A DNA stretch of 28,761 nucleotides from Candidatus Nanohalarchaeota archaeon. Lineage in GTDB: Archaea; EX4484-52; B79-G9. Below are positions 15,345 through 23,275 of the stretch, piece after piece. Below the pieces are notes generated by a model. It saw nothing but the letters and a program-made list of their open reading frames with translations, was not told the DNA's origin and made no database searches. How positions within the stretch are numbered: position 1 is the first letter of the stretch; each line of letters starts with the position of its first letter. The stretch spans positions 1 to 28,761 of the forward strand of contig JAUVEK010000002.1 of NCBI GenBank assembly GCA_030594795.1, read 5' to 3'. The translations under genes were made by a program, and so were the position numbers.

Positions 15345-16361
15345 ATGATTAATATAAGAGACGCAATATCAAAACTCATAGACAAAAAAGACCTGTCAGA
15401 ACAGGAAACAATACACGTATTCACGCAAATAATGGGCGGCAGCACAACAGACGCGCAAATCGCCTCATTCCTCACAGCCCTCCGCCTAAAAGGCGAGACA
15501 ATAGACGAAATCACCGGCGCAGCAAAAGTAATGAGGCAAAAAGCGACAACAATCACCCCTAAAGTGGACGCACTTGTAGACACATGCGGCACAGGCGGGG
15601 ACAGCACAGGCACATTCAATATCTCAACCACAGCAGCCTTCATAGTTGCCGGCGCAGGCATCCCGGTCGCAAAGCACGGGAACAAATCCGTCTCAAGCAA
15701 AAGCGGCTCTGCAGATGTCCTTGAAGCACTCGGGGTCAACCTGGACGTCACACCAAAAACAGTCACAGAATGCATTGAAAAAGCAAACATAGGGTTCCTT
15801 TTCGCTCCCCGCTTCCATTCAGCAATGAAATATGCAATAGGCCCGAGAAAAGAGATGGGCATCCGGACAATATTCAACATCATCGGACCGCTCACAAACC
15901 CAGCAAACGCAAAAGCGCAGCTAATCGGCGTCTATGACCCTGCCCTGACAGAACCGCTGGCACACGCACTTTCAAACCTTGGGACAAAGCGCGCATACAT
16001 TGTCCACGGCTACCCCCTCGACGAGATAAGCACAACAGGGCCAACGAAAATAACAGAACTAAAAGACAGCCGGATAAGCACCTATACAGTCAGTCCAGAA
16101 GAATTCAACATCAAACCCACAGACATCTCACAAATCGCAGGCGGAACACCAGAACAAAACAGCAGGATAACACTGGACATACTGCACAACAAAAAAGGCC
16201 CAAAATACGACATAGCAATCCTGAACGCAGCAGCAGCAATCGCAGCAGGCGCCAAAGCAGAGACAATAAAAGACGCAATACCCCTAGCAGAAGAATCAAT
16301 AGAAAGCAAAAAAGCACTCGAAGCCCTCGGGAAACTAAAGGAGATCACAAATGCAAACTGA
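15345..16361 (+). CDS. trpD: Anthranilate phosphoribosyltransferase
   Basis: TrpD joins anthranilate to phosphoribosyl pyrophosphate. The 338-residue protein carries the PRPP-binding CGTGGDSTGTFNIST (near residue 85), KHGNKSVSSKSGSADVLEALG (near 110), and the conserved GPRKEMGIRTIFNIIGPLTNP. Length and order are standard for the class and no catalytic motif is missing. The ATG follows GGTGA by six bases. It overlaps trpC by 11 bases. Confidence 0.96.
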   Translation: MINIRDAISKLIDKKDLSEQETIHVFTQIMGGSTTDAQIASFLTALRLKGETIDEITGAAKVMRQKATTITPKVDALVDTCGTGGDSTGTFNISTTAAFIVAGAGIPVAKHGNKSVSSKSGSADVLEALGVNLDVTPKTVTECIEKANIGFLFAPRFHSAMKYAIGPRKEMGIRTIFNIIGPLTNPANAKAQLIGVYDPALTEPLAHALSNLGTKRAYIVHGYPLDEISTTGPTKITELKDSRISTYTVSPEEFNIKPTDISQIAGGTPEQNSRITLDILHNKKGPKYDIAILNAAAAIAAGAKAETIKDAIPLAEESIESKKALEALGKLKEITNAN

Positions 16362-17154
16362 AACCACAAACATCCTGAAGAATATAATAGACAACAAGAA
16401 AAAAGAGCTTGAACTCAGGAAAAAAGAGATGCCTCTCGAATCATTTACCCGCAGCATAAAAAACAGCACAAGAAAATTCAGACACGCAATAACAAAAAAA
16501 GATTCAGGCACTTTCCCAAAACTGATCGCAGAACTAAAATTCGCATCTCCCTCATCCGGCAAAATCAGGAAAGCCACGAGCAGCGAAGTCTTAAGGATAA
16601 CAAAGCTTTACAGCAGATATGCAGGCGCAATCTCAGTCCTCACAGACAAAAAATATTTCACAGGAGACCCCGAATACCTGAAAATCGCAGGCAAAAACAC
16701 AAACCTCCCAATACTTCGAAAAGATTTCATAATAGACAAATACCAGATATACGAATCGCGGCATTACGGCGCAGACGCCATACTGCTGATCGCATCCGTG
16801 CTTGGCGAAAAAAACCTGAAAGAGTTCATAAAAATCGCAAAAGACCTTGGCATGGACTGCCTTGTCGAGGTCCACGACAAAAAAGACCTGCATATCGCGC
16901 TGAACGCAGACGCAGAAATAATCGGCATCAACAACCGCAACCTGGAAACCATGACCACCGACCTGGACACAACCATAGAACTCTCGAAACACATACCAAA
17001 AAACACGACAATCGTAAGCGAAAGCGCAATAAAAACAAAACAGGACATAGAATTTTTAGAGCCGGCAGACATAGACGCAATACTGGTCGGAACAGCGATA
17101 ATGAAAAGTGACATAGAACAGAAACTGAAAGAACTGGCAGGTGCCCACAGATGA
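16351..17154 (+). CDS. trpC: Indole-3-glycerol phosphate synthase
   Basis: TrpC closes the indole ring by decarboxylating CdRP. The 267-residue TIM-barrel protein has ELKFASPS near residue 60 (catalytic Lys), ILRKDFIID (second Lys), LVEVHDKKDL (Glu), GINNRNLETM and VSESAIKTKQDI at the expected spacings. It has GGAG about eight bases before its ATG inside the end of trpD. It overlaps trpF by four bases. Unlike in some bacteria, it is not fused to TrpF. Confidence 0.96.
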   Translation: MQTETTNILKNIIDNKKKELELRKKEMPLESFTRSIKNSTRKFRHAITKKDSGTFPKLIAELKFASPSSGKIRKATSSEVLRITKLYSRYAGAISVLTDKKYFTGDPEYLKIAGKNTNLPILRKDFIIDKYQIYESRHYGADAILLIASVLGEKNLKEFIKIAKDLGMDCLVEVHDKKDLHIALNADAEIIGINNRNLETMTTDLDTTIELSKHIPKNTTIVSESAIKTKQDIEFLEPADIDAILVGTAIMKSDIEQKLKELAGAHR

Positions 17155-17774
17155 CAAAGATAAAAATATGCGGCATAACAAACGCAGAAGATGCAAAAAA
17201 AGCCGCAGAACTCGGCGCAGACGCACTGGGCTTCATATTCTTCAAAAAAAGCCCGCGACGCATAGACAAAGAAACAGCAAGAGAGATAATAAAGAGCCTC
17301 CCCCCTTTCATTGCAAAGGTAGGGGTTTTCGTAGACGAAAAAGAAGACATAGTCCGGGATACCCGGTCATACTGCAGCCTCACAGCGCTCCAGTTCCACG
17401 GGAACGAAACAAAAGAATACTGCGCCCAATTCAACAACGTAATAAAAGCATTCAGGATAAAAGACAAAAAAGACCTTGATAGGGTGAGAGAATACGAACC
17501 CCACGTAAGCGCAATCCTGCTTGACACATACTCAAAAAATCAAATAGGCGGCACAGGAAAAACTTTCGACTGGAGCATACTTGACAGACTGGATACAAAA
17601 AAGCCGCTCATACTCTCCGGCGGAATAACAGAAAAAAACGCGAAAACCGCCATATCAGCTACAAAGCCATACGCGATAGACTCTGCAAGCGGCACAGAAT
17701 CAGAACCAGGCAAAAAAGACCATATAAAGATGAAAAACCTGATAAACACTGTAAAAGGAAATGATAACAAATGA
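17151..17774 (+). CDS. trpF: Phosphoribosylanthranilate isomerase
   Basis: TrpF converts phosphoribosylanthranilate to CdRP. The 207-residue barrel opens with [11 protein letters not shown] (catalytic Cys7) and has [20 protein letters not shown], the catalytic Asp in [24 protein letters not shown] and AIDSASGTE. It overlaps both neighbours by four bases (ATGA-type), pointing to translational coupling. Confidence 0.96.
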   Translation: MTKIKICGITNAEDAKKAAELGADALGFIFFKKSPRRIDKETAREIIKSLPPFIAKVGVFVDEKEDIVRDTRSYCSLTALQFHGNETKEYCAQFNNVIKAFRIKDKKDLDRVREYEPHVSAILLDTYSKNQIGGTGKTFDWSILDRLDTKKPLILSGGITEKNAKTAISATKPYAIDSASGTESEPGKKDHIKMKNLINTVKGNDNK

Positions 17775-18949
17775 AAACAAGCACAAAATTCGGACCATTC
17801 GGAGGCACATTCGTGCCTGAAACACTTATGATCGCACTTGAAGAACTGGAAGAATCATACCTGAAACTGAAAGACAGCAAACCCTTCAAAGACGAGCTAA
17901 ATGACCTTCTCAAAAACTACGCAGGCCGTCCCACACCACTATACCTCGCAAAAAACCTTTCAAAAAAGTACAGCTGTAAAATATACTTAAAAAGAGAAGA
18001 CCTCCTCCATACAGGCGCACATAAGATAAACAACACACTCGGCCAGGGACTGCTTGCAAAACACATGGGAAAAACAAGAATCATCGCAGAGACTGGCGCC
18101 GGCCAGCACGGTGTTGCAACAGCAGTGGTCGGGGCACTGCTCGGCATAAAAACCGAGGTATTCATGGGCACAAAAGACATCGAGCGCCAGAAACTGAATG
18201 TCTTCAGGATGGAACTATGCGGAACAAAAGTAATACCAGTAGACGCAGGCGCAGGCACACTCAAAGACGCTGTAAACGAAACAATGAGAGACTGGACAGC
18301 AAACATCAGAACAACCTACTACATACTCGGCTCTGTCGTGGGACCGCATCCATATCCTATGATAGTACGCGACTTCCAGAGAATAATCGGCAAAGAAACA
18401 AAAAAGCAGATAATGGAACTTGAAGGCCGGCTCCCTGACGCAATTGTCGCATGCGTCGGAGGCGGCTCAAACGCCATCGGGATATTCTCCGGATTTATTG
18501 ACAACAAGAAAACAAAACTCTACGGCGTCGAGGCAGCAGGAATGGGGCTCAACACAAAAAAACACGGGGCATCCCTGTGCAAAGGCACAGGCGGGATACT
18601 GCACGGCTCAATGTCATACATCCTGCAGGACAATGACGGGCAGATAGACGAGCCATACTCAATATCCGCAGGCCTTGATTATCCGGGAGTGGGCCCGGAG
18701 CACAGCATGCTGAAAGACACAGGGCGCGCAAAGTACGTCGGCATTACTGACAAGGAAGCATTAGCCGCCTTCAGGGAACTCTCAACTACAGAAGGAATCA
18801 TACCAGCACTCGAATCCGCACATGCAGTCGCATATGCCCTGAAACTTGCAGCAGACCTGAAAAAAGACAGCATCCTCATAATAAACCTCTCAGGCCGCGG
18901 CGACAAGGACATGGAGCACGCAGCAAAAGCAATGGGGGTAAAAATATGA
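17771..18949 (+). CDS. trpB: Tryptophan synthase beta chain
   Basis: TrpB condenses indole with serine using pyridoxal phosphate. The 392-residue protein shows [13 protein letters not shown] at the N-terminus, the PLP lysine in HTGAHKINN (near residue 85), [11 protein letters not shown], and the phosphate-gripping [12 protein letters not shown]. Length and motifs are those of the TrpB1 type that works with TrpA, which is encoded next; the longer TrpB2 type is excluded. It overlaps trpA by four bases. Confidence 0.97.
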   Translation: MKTSTKFGPFGGTFVPETLMIALEELEESYLKLKDSKPFKDELNDLLKNYAGRPTPLYLAKNLSKKYSCKIYLKREDLLHTGAHKINNTLGQGLLAKHMGKTRIIAETGAGQHGVATAVVGALLGIKTEVFMGTKDIERQKLNVFRMELCGTKVIPVDAGAGTLKDAVNETMRDWTANIRTTYYILGSVVGPHPYPMIVRDFQRIIGKETKKQIMELEGRLPDAIVACVGGGSNAIGIFSGFIDNKKTKLYGVEAAGMGLNTKKHGASLCKGTGGILHGSMSYILQDNDGQIDEPYSISAGLDYPGVGPEHSMLKDTGRAKYVGITDKEALAAFRELSTTEGIIPALESAHAVAYALKLAADLKKDSILIINLSGRGDKDMEHAAKAMGVKI

Positions 18950-19740
18950 GCCGCATCAAAGATATGTTCAAGGCAAAAAAAGCATTCATCCCGTTCACAG
19001 TACTTGGCGACCCTGACTTTGAGACATCAAAGGATATCATCAAAGCAATGATAGACTCAGGCGCAGACATGCTCGAGCTGGGTTTCCCCTACTCAGACCC
19101 GATTGCAGACGGCCCGACAATACAGCTTGCAGACAAACGCGCACTTGACGCAGGCGCAACCACAAACAGGGCATTCAGGCTCATAAAAGAAATCAGGAAC
19201 TACTCAGGCATCCCGATAAGCCTTCTTGTATACTCAAACCTCATATACAAAAGAGGCATAGAAAAATTCTACAGGGACGCAAAAGAATCAGGAGTAGACG
19301 GAGTCCTTGTAGCAGACATACCATTCGAGGAATCAGAAGAATACACCGCAGCAGCAAAAAAGCACAATATTTCACCGGTATTCCTTGTGGCGCAAACCAC
19401 AACCCCAAGAAGGCTCAAAGAGATACTCAAATGCGCCGGCGGATATCTTTATCTTGTATCTGTCCTCGGGGTAACCGGTAAAAGAAAAACAATCGAGGAT
19501 GCGACAATCAACCTAATAAAAACAACAAAAAAAGAGACATCTCTCCCCCTCGCAGTAGGCTTCGGAGTCTCTTCCCCAAAGCATGTAAAGAAACTGGTTT
19601 CAGCAGGTGCGGATGGTGTAATCGTCGGCAGCGCCATAATCCAGATAATCGAGCGCAACCTCGGCGACAAGAAGAAGATGATTGATGAGGTTGGGGAGTT
19701 TGTTTGGGTGATGAAAGAGGCAATTGTAAAGGGTTCCTGA
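18946..19740 (+). CDS. trpA: Tryptophan synthase alpha chain
   Basis: TrpA splits indole-3-glycerol phosphate and passes indole to TrpB. In the 264-residue barrel the catalytic Glu is in [11 protein letters not shown] and the catalytic Asp in [20 protein letters not shown], the phosphate-site GVTGKR and [10 protein letters not shown] are also present. It is the last gene of the trp operon; a new promoter follows within about 10 bases. Confidence 0.96.
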   Translation: MSRIKDMFKAKKAFIPFTVLGDPDFETSKDIIKAMIDSGADMLELGFPYSDPIADGPTIQLADKRALDAGATTNRAFRLIKEIRNYSGIPISLLVYSNLIYKRGIEKFYRDAKESGVDGVLVADIPFEESEEYTAAAKKHNISPVFLVAQTTTPRRLKEILKCAGGYLYLVSVLGVTGKRKTIEDATINLIKTTKKETSLPLAVGFGVSSPKHVKKLVSAGADGVIVGSAIIQIIERNLGDKKKMIDEVGEFVWVMKEAIVKGS

Positions 19741-19745
19741 GAATA

Positions 19746-19753
19746 TTTATAAG
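19746..19753 (+). promoter_or_regulatory. TATA box of the permease pair
   Basis: TTTATAAG lies about 28 bp before the ATG at 19778 and directly after the trpA stop, implying a leaderless message independent of trp. Confidence 0.55.
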
Positions 19754-19777
19754 CGCTGTTGACTAATAGCTTCATCT

Positions 19778-20254
19778 ATGCTTGCTTTGATATTCAACGC
19801 GATTGTGCTTATCGTTTTTCTTGTGTGTTATTCCGCAGATAAGGAGAAATCTCTCCATGCACTGCGCTTATCTGTCAGGTCTTTTGAACGGATTGCGCCA
19901 ATATTTGTTGTTATTATCATATTTCTCATTTTTATGCAGGGATTGTTTTTTGGTGATGCTATTTCTGCGTATCTTGAAGGAGCCACAGGATCAGCAGGGT
20001 ACCTGCTGGCAGCTATTGCGGGCGCGATTGTGCATGTACCGCCATTCATAGCATCCCCCATAGCAGGTCAGCTTCTCAACTCCGGTGTAAATCCCGGGTA
20101 TATTGCCGCCCTTGTTACTTCTCTTGTGATGGTCCACACTTTCAGCATACCTATCGAGGTCAGGGAGCTTGGACTTAAATTTGCTTTGCTTCGCAATCTC
20201 TTGTGTCTTGTTTCCGCGATTGTTATCGGTGTCATCATGGGGGTGTTGTATTGA
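19778..20254 (+). CDS. Half-size permease, first subunit
   Basis: A 158-residue protein with about four to five membrane helices and conserved loops VHVPPFIASPIAGQLL and HTFSIPIEVRELG. It resembles, from memory, one half of the predicted permease family COG0701 (YraQ/UPF0718-like). The second half is encoded by the next gene. The substrate is unknown. The coding strand is strikingly T-rich (29 T in the 60 bases from 19921), unlike the trp genes on the same strand. Part of that follows from hydrophobic codons. Confidence 0.7.
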   Translation: MLALIFNAIVLIVFLVCYSADKEKSLHALRLSVRSFERIAPIFVVIIIFLIFMQGLFFGDAISAYLEGATGSAGYLLAAIAGAIVHVPPFIASPIAGQLLNSGVNPGYIAALVTSLVMVHTFSIPIEVRELGLKFALLRNLLCLVSAIVIGVIMGVLY

Positions 20255-20733
20255 AATCCCAAAAAGCTAAAGGAATTGCCGGAGTAGTTGCTCTTCTTGC
20301 AGTCATTCTTACGTATGCGATGCTGCCTGATTCTACTGCTGACTATTCGATGATATTTTCGATTATTTTGTATCTCCCTGGCTTTTTTGTCCTGATAGGC
20401 TTATTTGAGGCATGGGTATCGAGAAAGTTTGTGGTCAGCCACCTGGGTGAGCAGTCCGGCTTGAAGGGGTCTGTGTATAGCTTCTTCATGGGATGCATGA
20501 TTCCGGGGCCTTTGTATCTTGCGTTTCCCCTTGCAGCGGCGCTTTTGAGGAAAGGCATCAGCAGGTTTAATGTTGTACTTTTTATCGGTGCATGGTCGTC
20601 TTTTAAGGTTGTTGAGGAGATATTTGAACTGCATTTCCTGGGACCAAGGTTTCTGGTGCTCCGGGTTCTTTTGTCTGTGCCTTTTGTGATTGCTGTTGCT
20701 TTTATTATCTCAAGAATTTGTTTTGATGATTAG
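20251..20733 (+). CDS. Half-size permease, second subunit
   Basis: A 160-residue membrane protein with about five helices and the loop MIPGPLYLAFPLAAALLRKG, typical of the second half of COG0701-like permeases. The start is best placed at TTG 20251, whose TTGA overlaps the stop of the first subunit by four bases with GGGGGTG just upstream. A start at 20203 would add 16 residues inside the first gene with no membrane character. The two proteins probably assemble as one transporter. Confidence 0.68.
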   Translation: MKSQKAKGIAGVVALLAVILTYAMLPDSTADYSMIFSIILYLPGFFVLIGLFEAWVSRKFVVSHLGEQSGLKGSVYSFFMGCMIPGPLYLAFPLAAALLRKGISRFNVVLFIGAWSSFKVVEEIFELHFLGPRFLVLRVLLSVPFVIAVAFIISRICFDD

Positions 20734-20755
20734 TGTTGTACCATCGAAAATAAAT

Positions 20756-20766
20756 AAGTATATACC
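20756..20766 (+). promoter_or_regulatory. TATA box of trpS
   Basis: AAGTATATACC is a good TATA match 40-50 bp before the trpS ATG, giving a short leader. Confidence 0.5.
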
Positions 20767-20805
20767 GAATATCTTATCAGGTAGAACCAGTGTAAAGTGG
20801 TATTT

Positions 20806-21903
20806 ATGGACAAAACAGGCAAGAGAATTGATCCCTGGGGCGCAAATGACATTTCTGATTATGATAAACTAATGTCTGAGTTCGGGATAGAGCCATTCAG
20901 CAACATAATAAACTCAGTCCCAAATATCCACAAATACATGCGCCGCAACATAATCTACGGCCACAGGGACTTCAAAAGAATCGCCCTCGCCATGAAAAAC
21001 AAGACGCCATTCATCATGCTCACAGGCCTCATGCCGTCAGGAAAAATGCACTTCGGCCACAAGATGGTAGCTGACGAGATGATATACTTCCAGCAAAACG
21101 GCGCCCACTGCTATGTCTGCATAGCAGACATCGAGGCATACCTCACAAGGAACATGGACCTGGAAACCATGAAAGACCTAGCGATAAATGAGTACCTCCT
21201 AAACTACATCGCCCTCGGCCTCAAGCCAAAAAAATGCACCCTCTACTTCCAGAGCGACTTCAAAAACAAATACAATACATTAAGCAAATACTTCGCAAAA
21301 AAAGTAACTTTCAACGAGCTAAAAGCAATATACGGGGACCTCACAACAGGCAAAATCACATCAGCACTGACCCAGGCCGCAGACATACTCTACCCGCAGC
21401 TCGACATAGGCAGGCCAACCCCGACAATAGTGCCTGTAGGAACAGACCAGGACCCGCATCTCCGCCTCACAAGAGACATAGCATCAAGATTCAAAAGCGA
21501 ATACAACTTCATCCTTCCCTCATCCACTTACCACAGATACCAGAAAGGCCTTGGCGGCTCAAAGATGAGCTCAAGCGACCCAACAACATACATTGCCCTA
21601 ACTGACTCAAAAAAAGACGCAGAATCAAAAATCAAAAGAGCCCTGACAGGCGGAAGAGACACCCTTGAAGAGCAGAAGCGCCTCGGAGGCAACCCAGCAA
21701 AATGCACAATATTTGAGCTCTACAAGTTCCACCTCATAGACGATGACTCAAAGCTCAAAAATGTCTTTGACGACTGCAGCGCAGGCAAAATAATGTGCGG
21801 CGAATGCAAGATGCGCTGCATAGAACTCATCGCAAACTTCTTAGAAAAGCACCAGCAGAAGCGCGAAAAAGCAAAAAGCCAGCTAGACAAATTCCTGAAG
21901 TGA
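20806..21903 (+). CDS. trpS: Tryptophanyl-tRNA synthetase, archaeal type
   Basis: Charges tRNA-Trp with tryptophan. The 365-residue class I synthetase has TGLMPSGKMHFGHKM (HIGH-like signature), the Trp pocket region near QSDFKNK, VPVGTDQDPHLRLTRD, and the KMSKS motif as GGSKMSSSDP. This is the archaeal/eukaryotic form. An in-frame GTG at 20797 is a less likely start. Its position just after the trp genes groups Trp synthesis with Trp charging, though it has its own promoter. Confidence 0.96.
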   Translation: MDKTGKRIDPWGANDISDYDKLMSEFGIEPFSNIINSVPNIHKYMRRNIIYGHRDFKRIALAMKNKTPFIMLTGLMPSGKMHFGHKMVADEMIYFQQNGAHCYVCIADIEAYLTRNMDLETMKDLAINEYLLNYIALGLKPKKCTLYFQSDFKNKYNTLSKYFAKKVTFNELKAIYGDLTTGKITSALTQAADILYPQLDIGRPTPTIVPVGTDQDPHLRLTRDIASRFKSEYNFILPSSTYHRYQKGLGGSKMSSSDPTTYIALTDSKKDAESKIKRALTGGRDTLEEQKRLGGNPAKCTIFELYKFHLIDDDSKLKNVFDDCSAGKIMCGECKMRCIELIANFLEKHQQKREKAKSQLDKFLK

Positions 21904-21907
21904 GTAA

Positions 21908-22768
21908 TCATATTGACAGTAAAACCAGGCCGCACAAAACAGAAATTATGCCTATTTTCTGGTTTATCTCTAATGCTTCCTTTAAGAAAATTTTTGCAAG
22001 GATTATTGTGATAACTGGGAAAGCTGCACCGATTGGGGCAACTATTGCTGTGTATTCTGAAGTTATACCAACTCCATATGCAAGGAAGCCGATGGCCTCC
22101 AAAAGACCAATCATTATTATGAAGAATGCTGTGTTTCTTGGGAATGATATGTTTTTTCCTGTTGCAACAGAATATGCAAATATATATGCTGTAGCAGTTG
22201 TTTTTATGAGAAGCATTGGCAGGAACCAGCTGAGTTCAGCTGCTAACACGTCAATGTATACAAAATATGTTCCCCATGCTAATGCGGCAATCACTGCATA
22301 TTTTACGCCGCGTGATATATTTCCCAGTTTTAGTTTCACGAGATCATGCAACTTAAAGGATGCTAATATTGCCCCAAGGATTGCAAGACACACCCCGACA
22401 GCCTGAAATCCGCTCAGTGTCTCATTTAGAAATATCAGGCACAATATCACAGTAACAGCCCCCCAGCAGGCAGCAATGGGGCTGATAATGGATACTTTTC
22501 CTACCTGCAGGCCTTTGTAGAATGCGAGATATGAAATGACACCAAGAAAGCCCGTAATCAGGATGATGGTTATTGTAGTGTATGAAAGAATAGGAAGCTC
22601 AAAGAATAGTTGGAATATGAGAAAAAGCACGATTGCGCAGGTCATCTGGCTGTAGATAAATGTTTTTAACAGGCTTGTCTTCCTTACTGCTTTTGCAGTG
22701 AAGAAGTCAGCTGCGCCCCAACAGATCATTGCGACAATGCCAAAGATTATGCCTGTTGATATGTCCAT
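21908..22768 (-). CDS. DMT-family (EamA) membrane transporter
   Basis: A 286-residue protein with ten predicted membrane helices in two EamA repeats. The first opens GIVAMICWGAADFFTAKAV and the second GVKYAVIAALAWGTYFVYID. EamA proteins export or import amino acids, nucleotides or other metabolites; the substrate cannot be read from sequence. It converges on trpS with four bases between stops. The start ATG is about 28 bp after a TATA box. Confidence 0.88.
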   Translation of the reverse strand: MDISTGIIFGIVAMICWGAADFFTAKAVRKTSLLKTFIYSQMTCAIVLFLIFQLFFELPILSYTTITIILITGFLGVISYLAFYKGLQVGKVSIISPIAACWGAVTVILCLIFLNETLSGFQAVGVCLAILGAILASFKLHDLVKLKLGNISRGVKYAVIAALAWGTYFVYIDVLAAELSWFLPMLLIKTTATAYIFAYSVATGKNISFPRNTAFFIIMIGLLEAIGFLAYGVGITSEYTAIVAPIGAAFPVITIILAKIFLKEALEINQKIGIISVLCGLVLLSI

Positions 22769-22790
22769 AATAAATGATTATTTGGATTGC

Positions 22791-22800
22791 TTTATTTAAG
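22791..22800 (-). promoter_or_regulatory. TATA box of the EamA transporter
   Basis: Minus-strand CTTAAATAAA is centred 28 bp before the ATG at 22768, just beyond the stop of the upstream DUF2582 gene. Confidence 0.5.
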
Positions 22801-22804
22801 TTCC

Positions 22805-23008
22805 TTACGAAAGCCTGAAAGTTATTGACGTTTTTTTCTTCCCAACTGTGATTTTACCCTCGCGCCCGAGCCATCCAAGCGCAGCATAAACCTCATTTGC
22901 CTTGAGCTTTGTCTCTTTCGAAAGCAGCGCCACAGACTTTCCACTTTGTTTGTTCAGCGCCCTCCAGACCTTTCCTGCACTCACACCAAACATTTTTTCT
23001 ACTTTCAT
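22805..23008 (-). CDS. DUF2582-like winged helix-turn-helix protein
   Basis: This 67-residue protein (start MKVEKMFGVSAGKVWRALNK) has the compact winged helix pattern of the DUF2582 family: a helix with VWRALNKQSGKS, a recognition-like stretch LLSKETKLKANEVYAALGWL, then the wing GREGKITVGKKKTSITF. A GGTGGTGG ribosome site precedes the ATG, and a TATA box lies at 23054-23065. Family members are small predicted DNA-binding proteins of unknown target. It could regulate the adjacent transporter, which is inference. Confidence 0.8.
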   Translation of the reverse strand: MKVEKMFGVSAGKVWRALNKQSGKSVALLSKETKLKANEVYAALGWLGREGKITVGKKKTSITFRLS

Positions 23009-23053
23009 ATCTTTCCACCACCAAAATTCAATATCACGTATACTGTACGCATA

Positions 23054-23065
23054 CCATATATAATG
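23054..23065 (-). promoter_or_regulatory. TATA box of the DUF2582 gene
   Basis: Minus-strand CATTATATATGG lies about 50 bp before the ATG, leaving a leader that contains a strong GGTGGTGG ribosome site. Confidence 0.5.
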
Positions 23066-23099
23066 ATTTCTATTGTAGACACCTTAAGAACAGGAAGTA

Positions 23100-23207
23100 T
23101 GGACTTGGCGGGATTTTCGCAACCTAGCGCGCCAGCGCAACAAGACGATTCGAACCCGTGGCCTCTGCGATGCGAACGCAGCAATCTGCCAGCTGATATA
23201 CAAGCCC
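23100..23207 (-). tRNA. tRNA-Ala(CGC) with a T-loop intron
   Basis: Read leftward: acceptor GGGCTTG (23207-23201) pairs with CAAGTCC (23107-23101) and includes G3:U70, the alanine identity pair. The D-loop AGCTGGCA has A14, G18G19 and A21. The anticodon arm CTGCG-TTCGCAT-CGCAG gives anticodon CGC at 23172-23174. The T-loop becomes TTCGAAT only after removing 35 nt (23114-23148). The discriminator is A and CCA is not encoded. The mature length is 73 nt. Two imperfections remain: U10:U25 in the D-stem and A49:C65 at the outer end of the T-stem. Confidence 0.88.
23114..23148 (-). other. 35-nt tRNA intron between positions 59 and 60
   Basis: The junctions fit an archaeal bulge-helix-bulge. The outer helix is T-stem GGG with CCC, the central 4-bp helix is TTCG with CGAA, and both bulges are AAT. 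An inner helix is partly paired. Cutting each bulge after its second base joins TTCGAA to TCCCGC and restores a normal T-loop. The intron also has its own GCGC-TGGC-GCGC hairpin. Confidence 0.8.
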
Positions 23208-23234
23208 ACCCAAACAATATTCAATTCAATAAAA

Positions 23235-23245
23235 CACTTAAAAAC
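23235..23245. promoter_or_regulatory. Possible shared promoter of tRNA-Ala and pheS
   Basis: CACTTAAAAAC is A/T-rich on both strands and lies about 34 bp from the tRNA 5' end on one side and about 35 bp from the pheS ATG on the other. It is the only TATA-like element in the 68-bp gap that fits both genes. Confidence 0.4.
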
Positions 23246-23275
23246 ATATGCTTACATACAATATCACGTGGTAAA

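Noticed and set aside
22946..23275. N-terminal extension of pheS
   Set aside because: It reads through the tRNA-Ala gene on the other strand; the ATG at 23276 gives the normal PheS length.
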